36,131 nt of DNA, taken from positions 1,405 to 37,535 of the forward strand of contig NZ_AZCR01000002.1 of the NCBI RefSeq assembly GCF_001433875.1, given 5' to 3'. Within the stretch, counting starts at the first letter, position 1; every line of letters starts with the position of its first letter. The DNA comes from Lactobacillus delbrueckii subsp. delbrueckii DSM 20074 = JCM 1012 (GTDB lineage: Bacteria > Bacillota > Bacilli > Lactobacillales > Lactobacillaceae). The notes under the pieces are model-generated. The model saw only the letters and a list, made by a program, of their open reading frames with translations, was not told the origin of the DNA and did not search any database. Positions 8,199 through 15,223 of the stretch are shown here, piece by piece. The translations under genes were made by a program, and so were the position numbers.

Positions 8199-8632
8199 GG
8201 CAGAAGGCCTTCAGCCTGCTGGAGACGGTGATAACCTTGGCTATCGCGGGGATGCTGCTGGGTATCGGGGAGATAAGCTTTCAAGGCTTTGAGGACAAGA
8301 TCAATTTTGACCGCTTCTGCCGGCAGGCGGCGGGACTTTTTCAAGAGAAAATCAGAAGTGCCGCCATTACGGGAAAAAAGGTCGTGATCTACAACCAAAG
8401 CAGCCAGGGCAAGCTGGAAGTCATTCAAGACGGCCGGCATGAGAGCCTCAAGATTCCAGATGGAGTTACGGTTTATACCAACTTTAACAATACATCAGGC
8501 TGGACAATCAGCAGCGACGGAACCACCAGCCAGGCCTTCACGCTGAGAATCATAAAAAATGATCAGGAGAAAAAAGAGTATGAGAAAGCATATACCTTTT
8601 TGCTGTCGTGGGGGAAGATCAATGAAAAGTAA
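8195..8632 (+). CDS. comGD: Minor pseudopilin ComGD
   Basis: A 145-residue minor pseudopilin. Its very short leader (MRQKA) precedes FSLLETVITLAI, the class III signal with the conserved glutamate at mature position 5, and then a soluble domain. It starts on the ATGA overlap with comGC, so it is translationally coupled. It overlaps the probable comGE start by 11 bases. Assignment rests on operon order plus the prepilin motif, since minor pseudopilins diverge strongly. Confidence 0.88.
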   Translation: MRQKAFSLLETVITLAIAGMLLGIGEISFQGFEDKINFDRFCRQAAGLFQEKIRSAAITGKKVVIYNQSSQGKLEVIQDGRHESLKIPDGVTVYTNFNNTSGWTISSDGTTSQAFTLRIIKNDQEKKEYEKAYTFLLSWGKINEK

Positions 8633-8888
8633 ACAGGAAGGCTTCTTGGCCCTGGAGGCGGTAGTCGCTTTGGCCATCGTCTGTATTGCGCTAACCGCCA
8701 TGGTGACCTGCCTCAGCGGGCTAAAGAAACTAGAGCAAGAGTCAAGCCAGCGGGCCAACCAGGCCCTGGCCTACCGGATGCTGAAGGAGTGCCCGGTCAA
8801 GCGGGTCAAGGTCAGGGACCATGAGTATGTCTTAACCGGCAAAGGAGACCTGTATGATGAAACCCAGCAGAAGATTTGCCAGAAGTAA
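8622..8888 (+). CDS. comGE: Minor pseudopilin ComGE
   Basis: An 88-residue prepilin-like protein. I place the start at the ATG at 8622, behind GGGGGAAG, rather than at 8559 where the open frame begins; this puts the signal at the N-terminus (KQEGFLALEAVVALAI). The motif has Gly before the cut and Glu at mature position 5. It overlaps comGD by 11 bases and comGF by 35 bases. The identity as ComGE comes mainly from position in the operon. Confidence 0.82.
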   Translation: MKSKQEGFLALEAVVALAIVCIALTAMVTCLSGLKKLEQESSQRANQALAYRMLKECPVKRVKVRDHEYVLTGKGDLYDETQQKICQK

Positions 8889-9474
8889 GGCTTTCAGCTT
8901 GCTGGAGACCATGGTCGCCCTCTTGGTGACGGTGATTTGCCTGTCTCTTTTGTCCTCTAGCCTTAAGCTGTTTACCCTCTTTGAAAAAGACCGGCACAAT
9001 CCTAATGAACTGGTCTTCTCTTATGTCCAGTTCGCCAAGTTTTTGAAAAAGGACAGCCAGCGGACCTATATTGATCTGGAGAATTCCAATCCTTTGAAGA
9101 TCATGTTTATCAAAGAAGAGAAAAAGGACGACAAGAAGGGGGAAGAAAAGATAGACAAAGCTGGCTACGTTCTGGAAATGGACAATGGCGGAAATAATCT
9201 TCGGGTCAGAAGATCCGGACCAGACGGCGGCAACATGACCTTGCTGCCAATCAGGGGAGCAACGTTCGCGGCCAGGGATGGCTTGATGGAGGTCCATATC
9301 AATGGAAAGGGGAAAAGGTCAATTTTATATTTTAAAGTCGACAAGGCACCGGAAAAAGAAAAGGAGGCTGAGAAAAAGACTGAAGATCAGAAAACAGACC
9401 AGGCTAAACCAGCAAAGGGGGAGCGCCCTGCTGACCAGCGTGCTGCTGCTAGCAACGACAATTCTGCTGATTGA
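8854..9474 (+). CDS. comGF: Competence protein ComGF with an extended charged tail
   Basis: A 206-residue ComGF-like pseudopilin component. The N-terminus has a basic leader (RFARSKA) and FSLLETMVALLV; the middle, up to about residue 155, has the beta-rich ComGF-type body ending near SILYFKVD. The last 50 or so residues are extremely hydrophilic (repeated Lys/Glu, then Pro/Ala/Asp) and coincide with the start of comGG in another frame, so they may be a by-product of gene overlap. GGAGACC precedes the start codon. An alternative is that the ancestral ComGF ended near 9350 and lost its stop. Confidence 0.85.
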   Translation: MMKPSRRFARSKAFSLLETMVALLVTVICLSLLSSSLKLFTLFEKDRHNPNELVFSYVQFAKFLKKDSQRTYIDLENSNPLKIMFIKEEKKDDKKGEEKIDKAGYVLEMDNGGNNLRVRRSGPDGGNMTLLPIRGATFAARDGLMEVHINGKGKRSILYFKVDKAPEKEKEAEKKTEDQKTDQAKPAKGERPADQRAAASNDNSAD

Positions 9475-9547
9475 CAGTTACCTGGATGCTTATCAGCATG
9501 TTATTAAGATCAACCAGCTGCTGGCAAATTATCTCTGGGGCGGGTGA
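9302..9547 (+). CDS. comGG: Minor pseudopilin-like ComGG
   Basis: An 81-residue protein in the +1 frame relative to comGF, overlapping it by 173 bases. The ATG at 9302 has GGAGG nine bases upstream. The N-terminal 40 residues are very basic; then QRGSALLTSVLLLATTILLIDSY resembles a prepilin-type helix but without the usual glutamate at mature position 5, as often in ComGG. It is the last gene of the comG operon; no terminator follows before the methyltransferase. Only the second half looks like a real pseudopilin; the true start could lie further downstream at a non-standard codon. Confidence 0.7.
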   Translation: MERGKGQFYILKSTRHRKKKRRLRKRLKIRKQTRLNQQRGSALLTSVLLLATTILLIDSYLDAYQHVIKINQLLANYLWGG

Positions 9548-9553
9548 AATTTC

Positions 9554-9582
9554 TTGCACCCTTCCTTGTAAATCATTAGAAT
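9554..9582 (+). promoter_or_regulatory. Promoter of the YtxK-like methyltransferase
   Basis: TTGCAC (9554-9559) and TAGAAT (9577-9582) with a 17-base spacer. Transcription would begin near 9589, inside the loop of the inverted repeat at 9557-9606. Confidence 0.55.
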
Positions 9583-9606
9583 TGGTATGTATTGCAAAGA
9601 AGGGTG
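9557..9606 (+). promoter_or_regulatory. Inverted repeat covering the methyltransferase ribosome binding site
   Basis: The arms CACCCTTCCTTG (9557-9568) and CAAAGAAGGGTG (9595-9606) pair at 11 of 12 positions. The right arm includes the AAGGGTGG Shine-Dalgarno of the gene starting at 9616. No T-run follows, so it is not a standard terminator. RNA from the local promoter would lack the left arm; read-through RNA from comG would contain both. Confidence 0.5.
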
Positions 9607-9615
9607 GACTAAGTC

Positions 9616-10614
9616 ATGAATAGAATTGAAGAACTGTTTGGGCAGACTCTGGAAGCAGTCGAATGCCTGCAAGAAGCCTTGAACGTGCCCCTGGCTGATG
9701 CCTTGGTGGAAACTTTTGACAACCTGGAAAGCGGGGAAATCCGCGTGGAAATGGGAGCCCCGGACCAAAAGACGGTGGCTGAGCTTGAAGAACGCTACGC
9801 GGCTTTAGACTACAAGAACTGGTCCAAGGCCCAGAAAGAGCAGGTCTATGGCCTCCTGGTCCTTAAGGCCGTCAACGATGACGGCCGGGATGCCAACCAG
9901 ATGCCGACTCCGCCGCTTTTAGCCACGGTCTTGACCCTATTTATGGACAAGCTCCTGCCTAAGAGAAAGCAAGTCCTGCTGGACCCGGCAGTGGGCAGCG
10001 GCAACCTGCTCTTTTCTGTTGACCAGCAGCTGGCTGCCCAGAATCATTCAGAAGACCGCTTTGACCTGGTTGGCCTGGATAATGATGAAGAAATGCTCAA
10101 CTTGGCCGACGTGGCCGCCCACTTGGCGGGGTTAAAGGCCGACTTCTACTGCCAGGATGCCCTGACCGGCTGGCCTGTCAAGCCAGACGTAGTGGTCAGC
10201 GACCTGCCGATCGGCTTTTACGCTAACGACGACAATGCCAAGAACTTTGACCTCCGGACCAAGGAGGGGCACGCCTACGCGCACGTCCTCTTCGTTGAGC
10301 AGATCGTCAAGAACCTGGCTGAAGACGGCTTTGCCTTCCTTTTGGTCCCGCAGAACATGCTGACTGGTACGGTTGGGGCTGACTTTATGCCCTGGCTGGC
10401 CAGTAAGGTCTACCTGCAGGCGATCGTGCAATTGCCAAGCAGCTTATTCCAAAGCAAGATAAGTCAAAAAAGTATCCTTATCTTCCAAAATCACGGCCAA
10501 AGCAAGCCGCCGAAGGAAGTTTTGCTCACAAAGCTTGAGAATCTGAAGAAGGAAGAATCTTTGGTAGCCCTTAATATTAAACTGAACGAGTGGTATACTA
10601 AGAAAGATAATTAA
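9616..10614 (+). CDS. Class I SAM-dependent methyltransferase, YtxK-like
   Basis: A 332-residue protein like Bacillus subtilis YtxK, related to the N6-adenine methyltransferase subunits of type I restriction systems but without a specificity or restriction partner. The SAM-binding motif I is DPAVGSGNLL (residues 123-132). The catalytic motif IV reads SDLPIGFY (195-202), in place of the NPPF/Y of true adenine methylases, so the target is uncertain. Position between comG and ackA matches the conserved arrangement in Bacillota. The ATG follows AAGGGTGG. Confidence 0.85.
   Translation: MNRIEELFGQTLEAVECLQEALNVPLADALVETFDNLESGEIRVEMGAPDQKTVAELEERYAALDYKNWSKAQKEQVYGLLVLKAVNDDGRDANQMPTPPLLATVLTLFMDKLLPKRKQVLLDPAVGSGNLLFSVDQQLAAQNHSEDRFDLVGLDNDEEMLNLADVAAHLAGLKADFYCQDALTGWPVKPDVVVSDLPIGFYANDDNAKNFDLRTKEGHAYAHVLFVEQIVKNLAEDGFAFLLVPQNMLTGTVGADFMPWLASKVYLQAIVQLPSSLFQSKISQKSILIFQNHGQSKPPKEVLLTKLENLKKEESLVALNIKLNEWYTKKDN
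10571..10599 (+). promoter_or_regulatory. Promoter of ackA inside the end of the methyltransferase gene
   Basis: TGGTATACT (10591-10599) is an extended -10 with TATACT, preceded at 17 bases by TTAATA. It lies about 50 bases before the ackA ATG. Confidence 0.55.
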
Positions 10615-10648
10615 GTTTGTGAAGTGAGTATAAAGGAGTTTTTTAATA

Positions 10649-11836
10649 ATGGATAAGGTTTTAGCAATCAACTCTGGTTCATCTTCATTTAAGTATAAGC
10701 TGTTCTCATTAGCTGATGAGAGTGTCTTAGCTTCCGGGCTGGGCGACCGTATAGGTATCGATGGTTCAACCTTTTCAATGAAGTTGGCTGATGGGACCAA
10801 GCATGAAGCCGAAGTTGACTTGCCAAACCAGGAAGTAGCCGTGCAAACCCTGCTTGACTGGCTGAAAGAATATGGCGTTATTGCAGATGTCAAGGAAATT
10901 GTCGGCGTTGGCCACCGGATCGTGAACGGCGGGGAATTGTTCCCAGACTCAGCAATCATCGACAAGGACAACATCCACAAGGTTTTTGACTTGACTAACT
11001 ACGCTCCTCTGCACAACCCGGCAGAAGGCCACGTCGTTCAAGCCTTCATGAACATCCTGCCGGACGTGCCGCAAGTCGGCGTCTTTGACACTTCCTTCCA
11101 CCAGTCAATGGATGAAGTACACTACATCTACTCCTTGCCATACGAATATTACGAGAAGTACAAGGCCCGCAAGTACGGCGCCCACGGCACTTCTGTCCGC
11201 TACGTTTCCGGCAAGGCGGCTGAATTGCTGGGCAAGGACCTCAAGGACCTTAAGCTGGTTGTCTGCCACCTGGGTTCAGGCGCTTCAGTTACTGCGGTTA
11301 AGGATGGCAAGTGCTACGACACTTCCATGGGCTTCTCACCTTTGACTGGGGTAACCATGGGGACCCGGTCAGGTGACGTTGACCCGTCAGTTCTGCAGTA
11401 CATCATGAAGAAGGAAGGAATCACTGACTTCAATGAAATGATCGATATTTTGAACCACAAGTCAGGCCTTTTGGGCCTCTCCGGTATCTCCAGCGACATG
11501 CGGGACATCAAAAACAGTGATGACAAGCGCGCCAAGCTGGCTGATGCTGTCTTCATCAACCGGGTAGTCCGCTACGTTGGCTCTTACATTGCTGAAATGG
11601 GCGGGGCAGACGCGGTTGTCTTCACTGCCGGGATCGGCGAACACGATGATGAAGTTCGTGAAGGGGTCATGAAGTCACTGTCCTTCATGGGCGTTGACTT
11701 TGACGACGCAGCTAACAAGGCTGCTAATGAAGGCTTCATCACCAAGGAAGATTCCAAGCTGGCTGGTTTGATTATTCCAACTGACGAAGAATTGATGATC
11801 GAACGTGACGTTGTCCGTTTGGCCAAGCTTAAGTAA
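10649..11836 (+). CDS. ackA: Acetate kinase
   Basis: It interconverts acetyl phosphate plus ADP with acetate plus ATP in the cytoplasm, linking acetyl phosphate formed by heterofermentative or pyruvate routes to ATP gain. The 395-residue length is standard. Visible ASKHA-family motifs are the N-terminal NSGSSSFKYKLF block, GHRIVNGG, CHLGSGASV, GTRSGDVDP and the C-terminal VFTAGIGEH. AAAGGAG precedes the ATG. No pta gene is adjacent. The gene is intact. Confidence 0.98.
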   Translation: MDKVLAINSGSSSFKYKLFSLADESVLASGLGDRIGIDGSTFSMKLADGTKHEAEVDLPNQEVAVQTLLDWLKEYGVIADVKEIVGVGHRIVNGGELFPDSAIIDKDNIHKVFDLTNYAPLHNPAEGHVVQAFMNILPDVPQVGVFDTSFHQSMDEVHYIYSLPYEYYEKYKARKYGAHGTSVRYVSGKAAELLGKDLKDLKLVVCHLGSGASVTAVKDGKCYDTSMGFSPLTGVTMGTRSGDVDPSVLQYIMKKEGITDFNEMIDILNHKSGLLGLSGISSDMRDIKNSDDKRAKLADAVFINRVVRYVGSYIAEMGGADAVVFTAGIGEHDDEVREGVMKSLSFMGVDFDDAANKAANEGFITKEDSKLAGLIIPTDEELMIERDVVRLAKLK

Positions 11837-11855
11837 AAGTTTTTAAGCAGAATAT

Positions 11856-11884
11856 TTGAGGATATGGTCATTTTTTGCTAAAAT
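11856..11884 (+). promoter_or_regulatory. Promoter of the tmRNA gene
   Basis: TTGAGG (11856-11861), a 17-base spacer and TAAAAT (11879-11884). Transcription would begin near 11891, about 12 bases before the mature tmRNA 5' end, leaving a short leader for RNase P to remove. Confidence 0.5.
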
Positions 11885-11890
11885 GATCAT
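11864..11890 (+). repeat. Inverted repeat between ackA and ssrA
   Basis: ATGGTCATTTTTTGCTAAAATGATCAT has 11-base arms (ATGGTCATTTT at 11864-11874 and AAAATGATCAT at 11880-11890, with one G-U pair) around a 5-base loop. It overlaps the presumed tmRNA promoter. It could be the ackA terminator, but the T-tract after it is poor. Confidence 0.4.
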
Positions 11891-11902
11891 GTTCTCTATT
11901 TT

Positions 11903-12261
11903 GGGGATGTTTTGGGATTCGACAGGCGCAGACCCGCGCTGGTTGCGATTCGTAGGTTACGTCTACGTTAAAACGTTAAACAGTTTAAATTAACTGCAAA
12001 CGAAAACTCATACGCTGTAGCTGCTTAGTTCAGCCCAGCTGCCAATAGACTGCCTGCCCGTGGCGGTCTTGCGGTATCAACCTTACGGGATACGCTTGCT
12101 TATCACACCTGAATAAGCGAGAAGAGACTAACAGGTTAGCCGTGGCTTTTTGGCCCTGTCATATGGCGTTTTGCCCCGGTGAAGTTTAAATAATATGACT
12201 ATGATCGTAGAGACCAGTGACGGGATGCGTTTGGACAGGGGTTCAATTCCCCTCATCTCCA
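11903..12261 (+). ncRNA. ssrA: Transfer-messenger RNA (tmRNA)
   Basis: Rescues stalled ribosomes with SmpB and tags the nascent peptide for proteolysis. The 5' GGGGATG pairs with the 3' CATCTCC to form the acceptor stem. The conserved GGGATTCGACAGG follows the 5' end, and a T-arm (AGGGGTTCAATTCCCCT) is at the 3' end; CCA is not encoded. The tag reading frame is at 11996-12028 and gives ANENSYAVAA followed by TAG, matching the lactobacillus tag type. Length is about 359 bases, of the usual size. Confidence 0.95.
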
Positions 12262-12273
12262 TCTGTCTAAAGA

Positions 12274-12306
12274 AGGCGCGTGTGATTGATGCACGCGTCT
12301 TTTTTG
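12274..12306 (+). terminator. Intrinsic terminator of ssrA
   Basis: GGCGCGTG pairs with CACGCGTC around a short loop, followed directly by TTTTTT. Confidence 0.85.
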
Positions 12307-12426
12307 TGGAATTTTTATCTTCCAAAATGAAAGAATTCTCCAATATATGCAACGATAAGCTGGAAAGAGCGGTATAGTATAAGATATAAGTGTTTATAAG
12401 GTGTAACTAAAGGGGGAGAAATGAAA

Positions 12427-12562
12427 ATGATTTTCCGAAGATGGCCACTGGAATAAAATAACAAATGCAATAAATCGCAAAGGAATCAAGAGTATAATTA
12501 AAAGAATAGAAGCTATTGTTTTGACTGTAAGTACACTTTTTAGTGCGGGAGGTCAACTATGA
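12427..12562 (+). pseudogene. Broken small gene A, about 45 codons, frameshifted
   Basis: Unrecognised. An ATG at 12427 has GGGGGAG at a good distance (12412-12418), but the frame closes after a few codons (TAA). Removing one T from the TTTT run at about 12430-12433 joins the ATG to an open frame that starts SEDGHWNKITNAINRK, has a basic stretch (KSIIKRIE) and a hydrophobic segment (AIVLTVSTLFSA), and ends GGQL-TGA at 12562. The TGA overlaps the ATG of the next small gene. It reads as a small amphipathic or single-membrane-segment peptide, now decayed. Function is unknown; a bacteriocin-like or signalling peptide is only a guess. Confidence 0.45.
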
Positions 12563-12714
12563 AACTCAAAGAATTTTAGCCAGGAGCTTATAGCTACCAA
12601 AAAGTCAATGACAAGAGCAGGACCAAGCTCAAGGTCGACCTTTTCCCAGGCCTGCTGCCAACAGCACTTTTTGCCTGGGCGGTTTACAAATTCTTGACTA
12701 GCGGCGATGATTAA
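12559..12714 (+). pseudogene. Broken small gene B, 51 codons, in-frame stop
   Basis: Unrecognised. The ATG at 12559 has GGGAGGT upstream (12547-12553) and overlaps the TGA of small gene A. Codon 7 is TAG (MKLKEF-stop); reading on gives a basic region (KVNDKSRTKLKVD) and a hydrophobic helix (LFPGLLPTALFAWAVYKFL) before TAA at 12714. Codon use in the remainder is G/C-ending, like real genes here, which supports a recently inactivated small membrane protein. It could still be expressed if the TAG is read through, or it could restart at an internal codon. Confidence 0.5.
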
Positions 12715-12775
12715 AAGCAAACTTTTTTCTTGTAGAAATTAAGTGAAAAACTATATAGTTTAGTCAATTAGCCCC

Positions 12776-12804
12776 AAACTTGTGAGTTAAGTTTCAAGTT
12801 TTTT
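12776..12804 (+). terminator. Weak AT-rich terminator-like hairpin
   Basis: AAACTTG and CAAGTTT arms with a 12-base loop, followed by Ts. It would end a transcript from the two small broken genes. The stem is short and AT-rich. Confidence 0.3.
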
Positions 12805-12824
12805 CACAGAATGATTGGCGGCTT

Positions 12825-12851
12825 TTGATACTTTTTTGCTACGATTATAAT
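12825..12851 (+). promoter_or_regulatory. Promoter of the two-component operon
   Basis: A perfect TATAAT at 12846-12851, with TTGATA at 12825-12830 (15-base spacer, shorter than ideal). It lies about 40 bases before the regulator ATG. Apart from this, the tmRNA terminator and the two small broken genes, I see nothing else in 12262-12891. Confidence 0.55.
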
Positions 12852-12891
12852 ATAGTGCGGATTGCACAATTTTTCGGTAAGGGGTTAAAAC

Positions 12892-13617
12892 ATGAAGATC
12901 TTAATGGTAGAAGATGACAAGTCAGTTTCACAAATGATGGAATTGTTCTTCAAGAAGGAAGGCTGGGAACAAGTTTCCGCCTACGACGGTGAAGAAGCAG
13001 TCGAAATTTTCCAAACTCACCCGCAGGACTTTGACATCATCACTTTGGATTTGAACCTGCCAAAGAAGGACGGGATCCAAGTGGCCAAGGAAATCCGCCG
13101 GATTTCTGAAACTGTGCCGATTATTATGGTGACGGCCCGCGACAGCGAATCTGACCAGGTTCTCGGCCTGGGTGTCGGGGCTGATGATTACGTAACCAAG
13201 CCATTCAGTCCGATCGCCTTGATCGCCAGAATCAAGGCCCTGCACCGGCGGGTAATGCTGGAAGGGCAGCCAAGAAACCTGCCGAAGAACATCCCAAGCA
13301 ACGACTTCGACTTGGAAACCAACCACATCCGGATCTCCAAGAGCCGGCGGGAAGTCTACTTTGACGAAAACCGGGTTGAAGGCTTGACGCCAAAGGAATT
13401 CGACCTGCTCTACACCATGGCCCAGAAGCCAAAGCAGGTCTTCTCCCGGGAACAGCTCCTGGAACTTGTCTGGGGCTATGAATACTTCGGTGAAGAAAGA
13501 ACTGTTGACGCTCACATCAAGAAGCTGCGCCAGAAGCTGGAAAAGTCCGGCCCGCAGATTATTCAAACCGTCTGGGGCGTGGGCTACAAGTTTGACGATT
13601 CACAGGTTAACGCATGA
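12892..13617 (+). CDS. OmpR/PhoB-family response regulator
   Basis: A 241-residue cytoplasmic response regulator. The receiver domain (1-120) has the acidic pair Asp8/Asp9, phosphoacceptor Asp53 in the LDLNLP segment, and the conserved Thr/Lys (VTAR and TKPF). The C-terminal winged-helix DNA-binding domain (about 140-238) has the family's LTPKEFDLL and REQLLELVWGY blocks. The last codons overlap the kinase start (ATGA), so the two are translated together. Its target genes are unknown. The nearest candidates are the broken small genes upstream and ltaS downstream, by position only. Confidence 0.96.
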   Translation: MKILMVEDDKSVSQMMELFFKKEGWEQVSAYDGEEAVEIFQTHPQDFDIITLDLNLPKKDGIQVAKEIRRISETVPIIMVTARDSESDQVLGLGVGADDYVTKPFSPIALIARIKALHRRVMLEGQPRNLPKNIPSNDFDLETNHIRISKSRREVYFDENRVEGLTPKEFDLLYTMAQKPKQVFSREQLLELVWGYEYFGEERTVDAHIKKLRQKLEKSGPQIIQTVWGVGYKFDDSQVNA

Positions 13618-15179
13618 AACTGATTTATCAGCATATTCTGAGTTTTTTGATAGTCATTTTAACCTCGGTCATGATCATTGGCTTTTCAACAGTCAACTAC
13701 CAGAAGGAACAGGCCTATCAAAGCAACTATACGCGCTTGGAAAGTTATGCCGAGAATTTTTCAACCCTGCAGCTGTATTCTAAAAAGACGCAGAGCAAGA
13801 ATTCACCGCCGGTTTTTTCTGCGGATTTCCTGCAGAAGTTTTCCTTCGTCATGCGGGATGAAAATCTTAAACTGTTTTTGATGGACAAGAACTTTAAGAC
13901 GACTTATCCCCTTGGCGGCTACGACATCTTGAAGAAGTCAGCCAAATCGAAGCTGAAAAAGGGGAAGGTGGTCCAGATCAAGGACGACCACAGCAGCGAG
14001 CAGCAGGGCCTTGCCCCGAAAGTCCAGGGCCGGGTAAAGCACTATGGCTTAAGAAAGCGGAGCAAACGCCTTTTTGCCGCTGAAAGCTATACCTGGGTCG
14101 TGGTTCCCCAGGTCCAAGGATCCGGGTCAAATAAGAAGGTCGTCGGGGCCATCATGATCGGTTCCCGGGTCAAGGATGTCCTGCAGACCGTGAGTCAAGC
14201 CAAGGCAAACCTGGCCAGAGCCCTGGTGATCACCTTCGCGGTCAGCTTGATCTTGAGCTTTATTCTGGCCTACTACCAAACTGGCCGGATTAAGAAGCTC
14301 TCCCTGGCTGCCCGCAAGGTTGCTGACGGTGACCTGGACGTCCAGGTTGACCACCGCCATGCCGATGAAATCGACGACCTGGCCGAAAACTTCAATGAAA
14401 TGGTCCGGTCTCTGAAGGCCTCAAATGAAGAAGTCAAGGCCCAGGAAGAGCGGCGGGACCAGTTCATGCAAGATGTGGCCCACGAAATGCGGACGCCTCT
14501 AACAACGATTAATGGCCTTTTGGAAGGGATGAAGTATGATGCCATCCCAGAAGAATCAATTCCAGAGTCCATTGACCTCATGAGCCGGGAAACCAAGCGC
14601 TTGATCCGCCTGGTCAACGAAAACCTGGACTATGAAAAGATCAGAAGCGGGAAGATCCAGATGATGAAGTCCCAGTTCAATGCCCGGACGATCATGAACG
14701 ACGTTCAGCAGCAGCTGACTCAGAACGCGGCTAAGAACGGGGACAAGATTATCCTTGACGCTCCGGAAGATTTGCCGGTTTATGCTGACCAGGACCGCTT
14801 CAAGCAGATGCTGGTCAACTTGACCCAGAACGCCATCCAGTTTACCAATAACGGGACGATTACGCTCAGGGGCCGGCGCTTACAGCATGGGGCGACCTTC
14901 AGCGTCCAGGATACCGGGATCGGGATGACCCAGGAGCAGAGCAAGTATATCTTCGAACGCTTCTACAAGGCTGACCCGGCCCGGGCCCGCTACGGCGGTA
15001 CCGGTGAATCCGGCCTGGGCTTGTCGATTGTCCTCTCTTTGGTCCGCCAGCACGGCGGGGAAATCAAGGTTATTTCCAAGCCGCATGAAGGCTCAACCTT
15101 CATGATCACCCTCTTTGACCAGGGGCATGAGAAGCACTATGACAAGAAGGACAAGAAAGAGTCCAAAGATAAAGAATAG
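13614..15179 (+). CDS. Sensor histidine kinase with HAMP domain
   Basis: A 521-residue membrane kinase paired with the upstream regulator. Membrane segments are near residues 7-26 and 202-221, flanking an extracytoplasmic sensor domain of about 170 residues that is Lys-rich and unlike any sensor I can name. HAMP follows (about 222-275), then the HisKA dimerisation domain with phosphoacceptor His290 (VAHEMRTP), and the HATPase domain with N box (NLTQNAIQFT), G1 (DTGIGM) and G2 (GLGLSIV). The C-terminal tail is Lys/Asp/Glu-rich. All catalytic motifs are present. The signal is unknown. Confidence 0.96.
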   Translation: MKLIYQHILSFLIVILTSVMIIGFSTVNYQKEQAYQSNYTRLESYAENFSTLQLYSKKTQSKNSPPVFSADFLQKFSFVMRDENLKLFLMDKNFKTTYPLGGYDILKKSAKSKLKKGKVVQIKDDHSSEQQGLAPKVQGRVKHYGLRKRSKRLFAAESYTWVVVPQVQGSGSNKKVVGAIMIGSRVKDVLQTVSQAKANLARALVITFAVSLILSFILAYYQTGRIKKLSLAARKVADGDLDVQVDHRHADEIDDLAENFNEMVRSLKASNEEVKAQEERRDQFMQDVAHEMRTPLTTINGLLEGMKYDAIPEESIPESIDLMSRETKRLIRLVNENLDYEKIRSGKIQMMKSQFNARTIMNDVQQQLTQNAAKNGDKIILDAPEDLPVYADQDRFKQMLVNLTQNAIQFTNNGTITLRGRRLQHGATFSVQDTGIGMTQEQSKYIFERFYKADPARARYGGTGESGLGLSIVLSLVRQHGGEIKVISKPHEGSTFMITLFDQGHEKHYDKKDKKESKDKE

Positions 15180-15184
15180 CGACT

Positions 15185-15217
15185 AAAAAAGCTTACCGGC
15201 AGCCGGTAAGCTTTTTG
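15185..15217. terminator. Bidirectional terminator between the kinase gene and ltaS
   Basis: A 14-base perfect stem, AAAAAGCTTACCGG against CCGGTAAGCTTTTT, with a 3-base loop. A- and T-runs on the two sides let it work for both convergent genes. Confidence 0.92.
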
Positions 15218-15223
15218 CTTATT

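Noticed and set aside
9616-10614. Restriction-modification system around the YtxK-like methyltransferase
   Set aside because: No specificity or restriction subunit is near, motif IV is not NPPF/Y, and the context (comG, ackA) is the conserved housekeeping position.
12128-12377. Open frames on both strands overlapping the 3' end of the tmRNA
   Set aside because: The tmRNA 3' domain and its terminator account for this sequence; no ribosome binding sites fit.
12928-13566. A 212-codon open frame antisense to the response regulator
   Set aside because: The regulator on the plus strand has all family motifs; the antisense frame has no start signal and is a by-product of codon bias.
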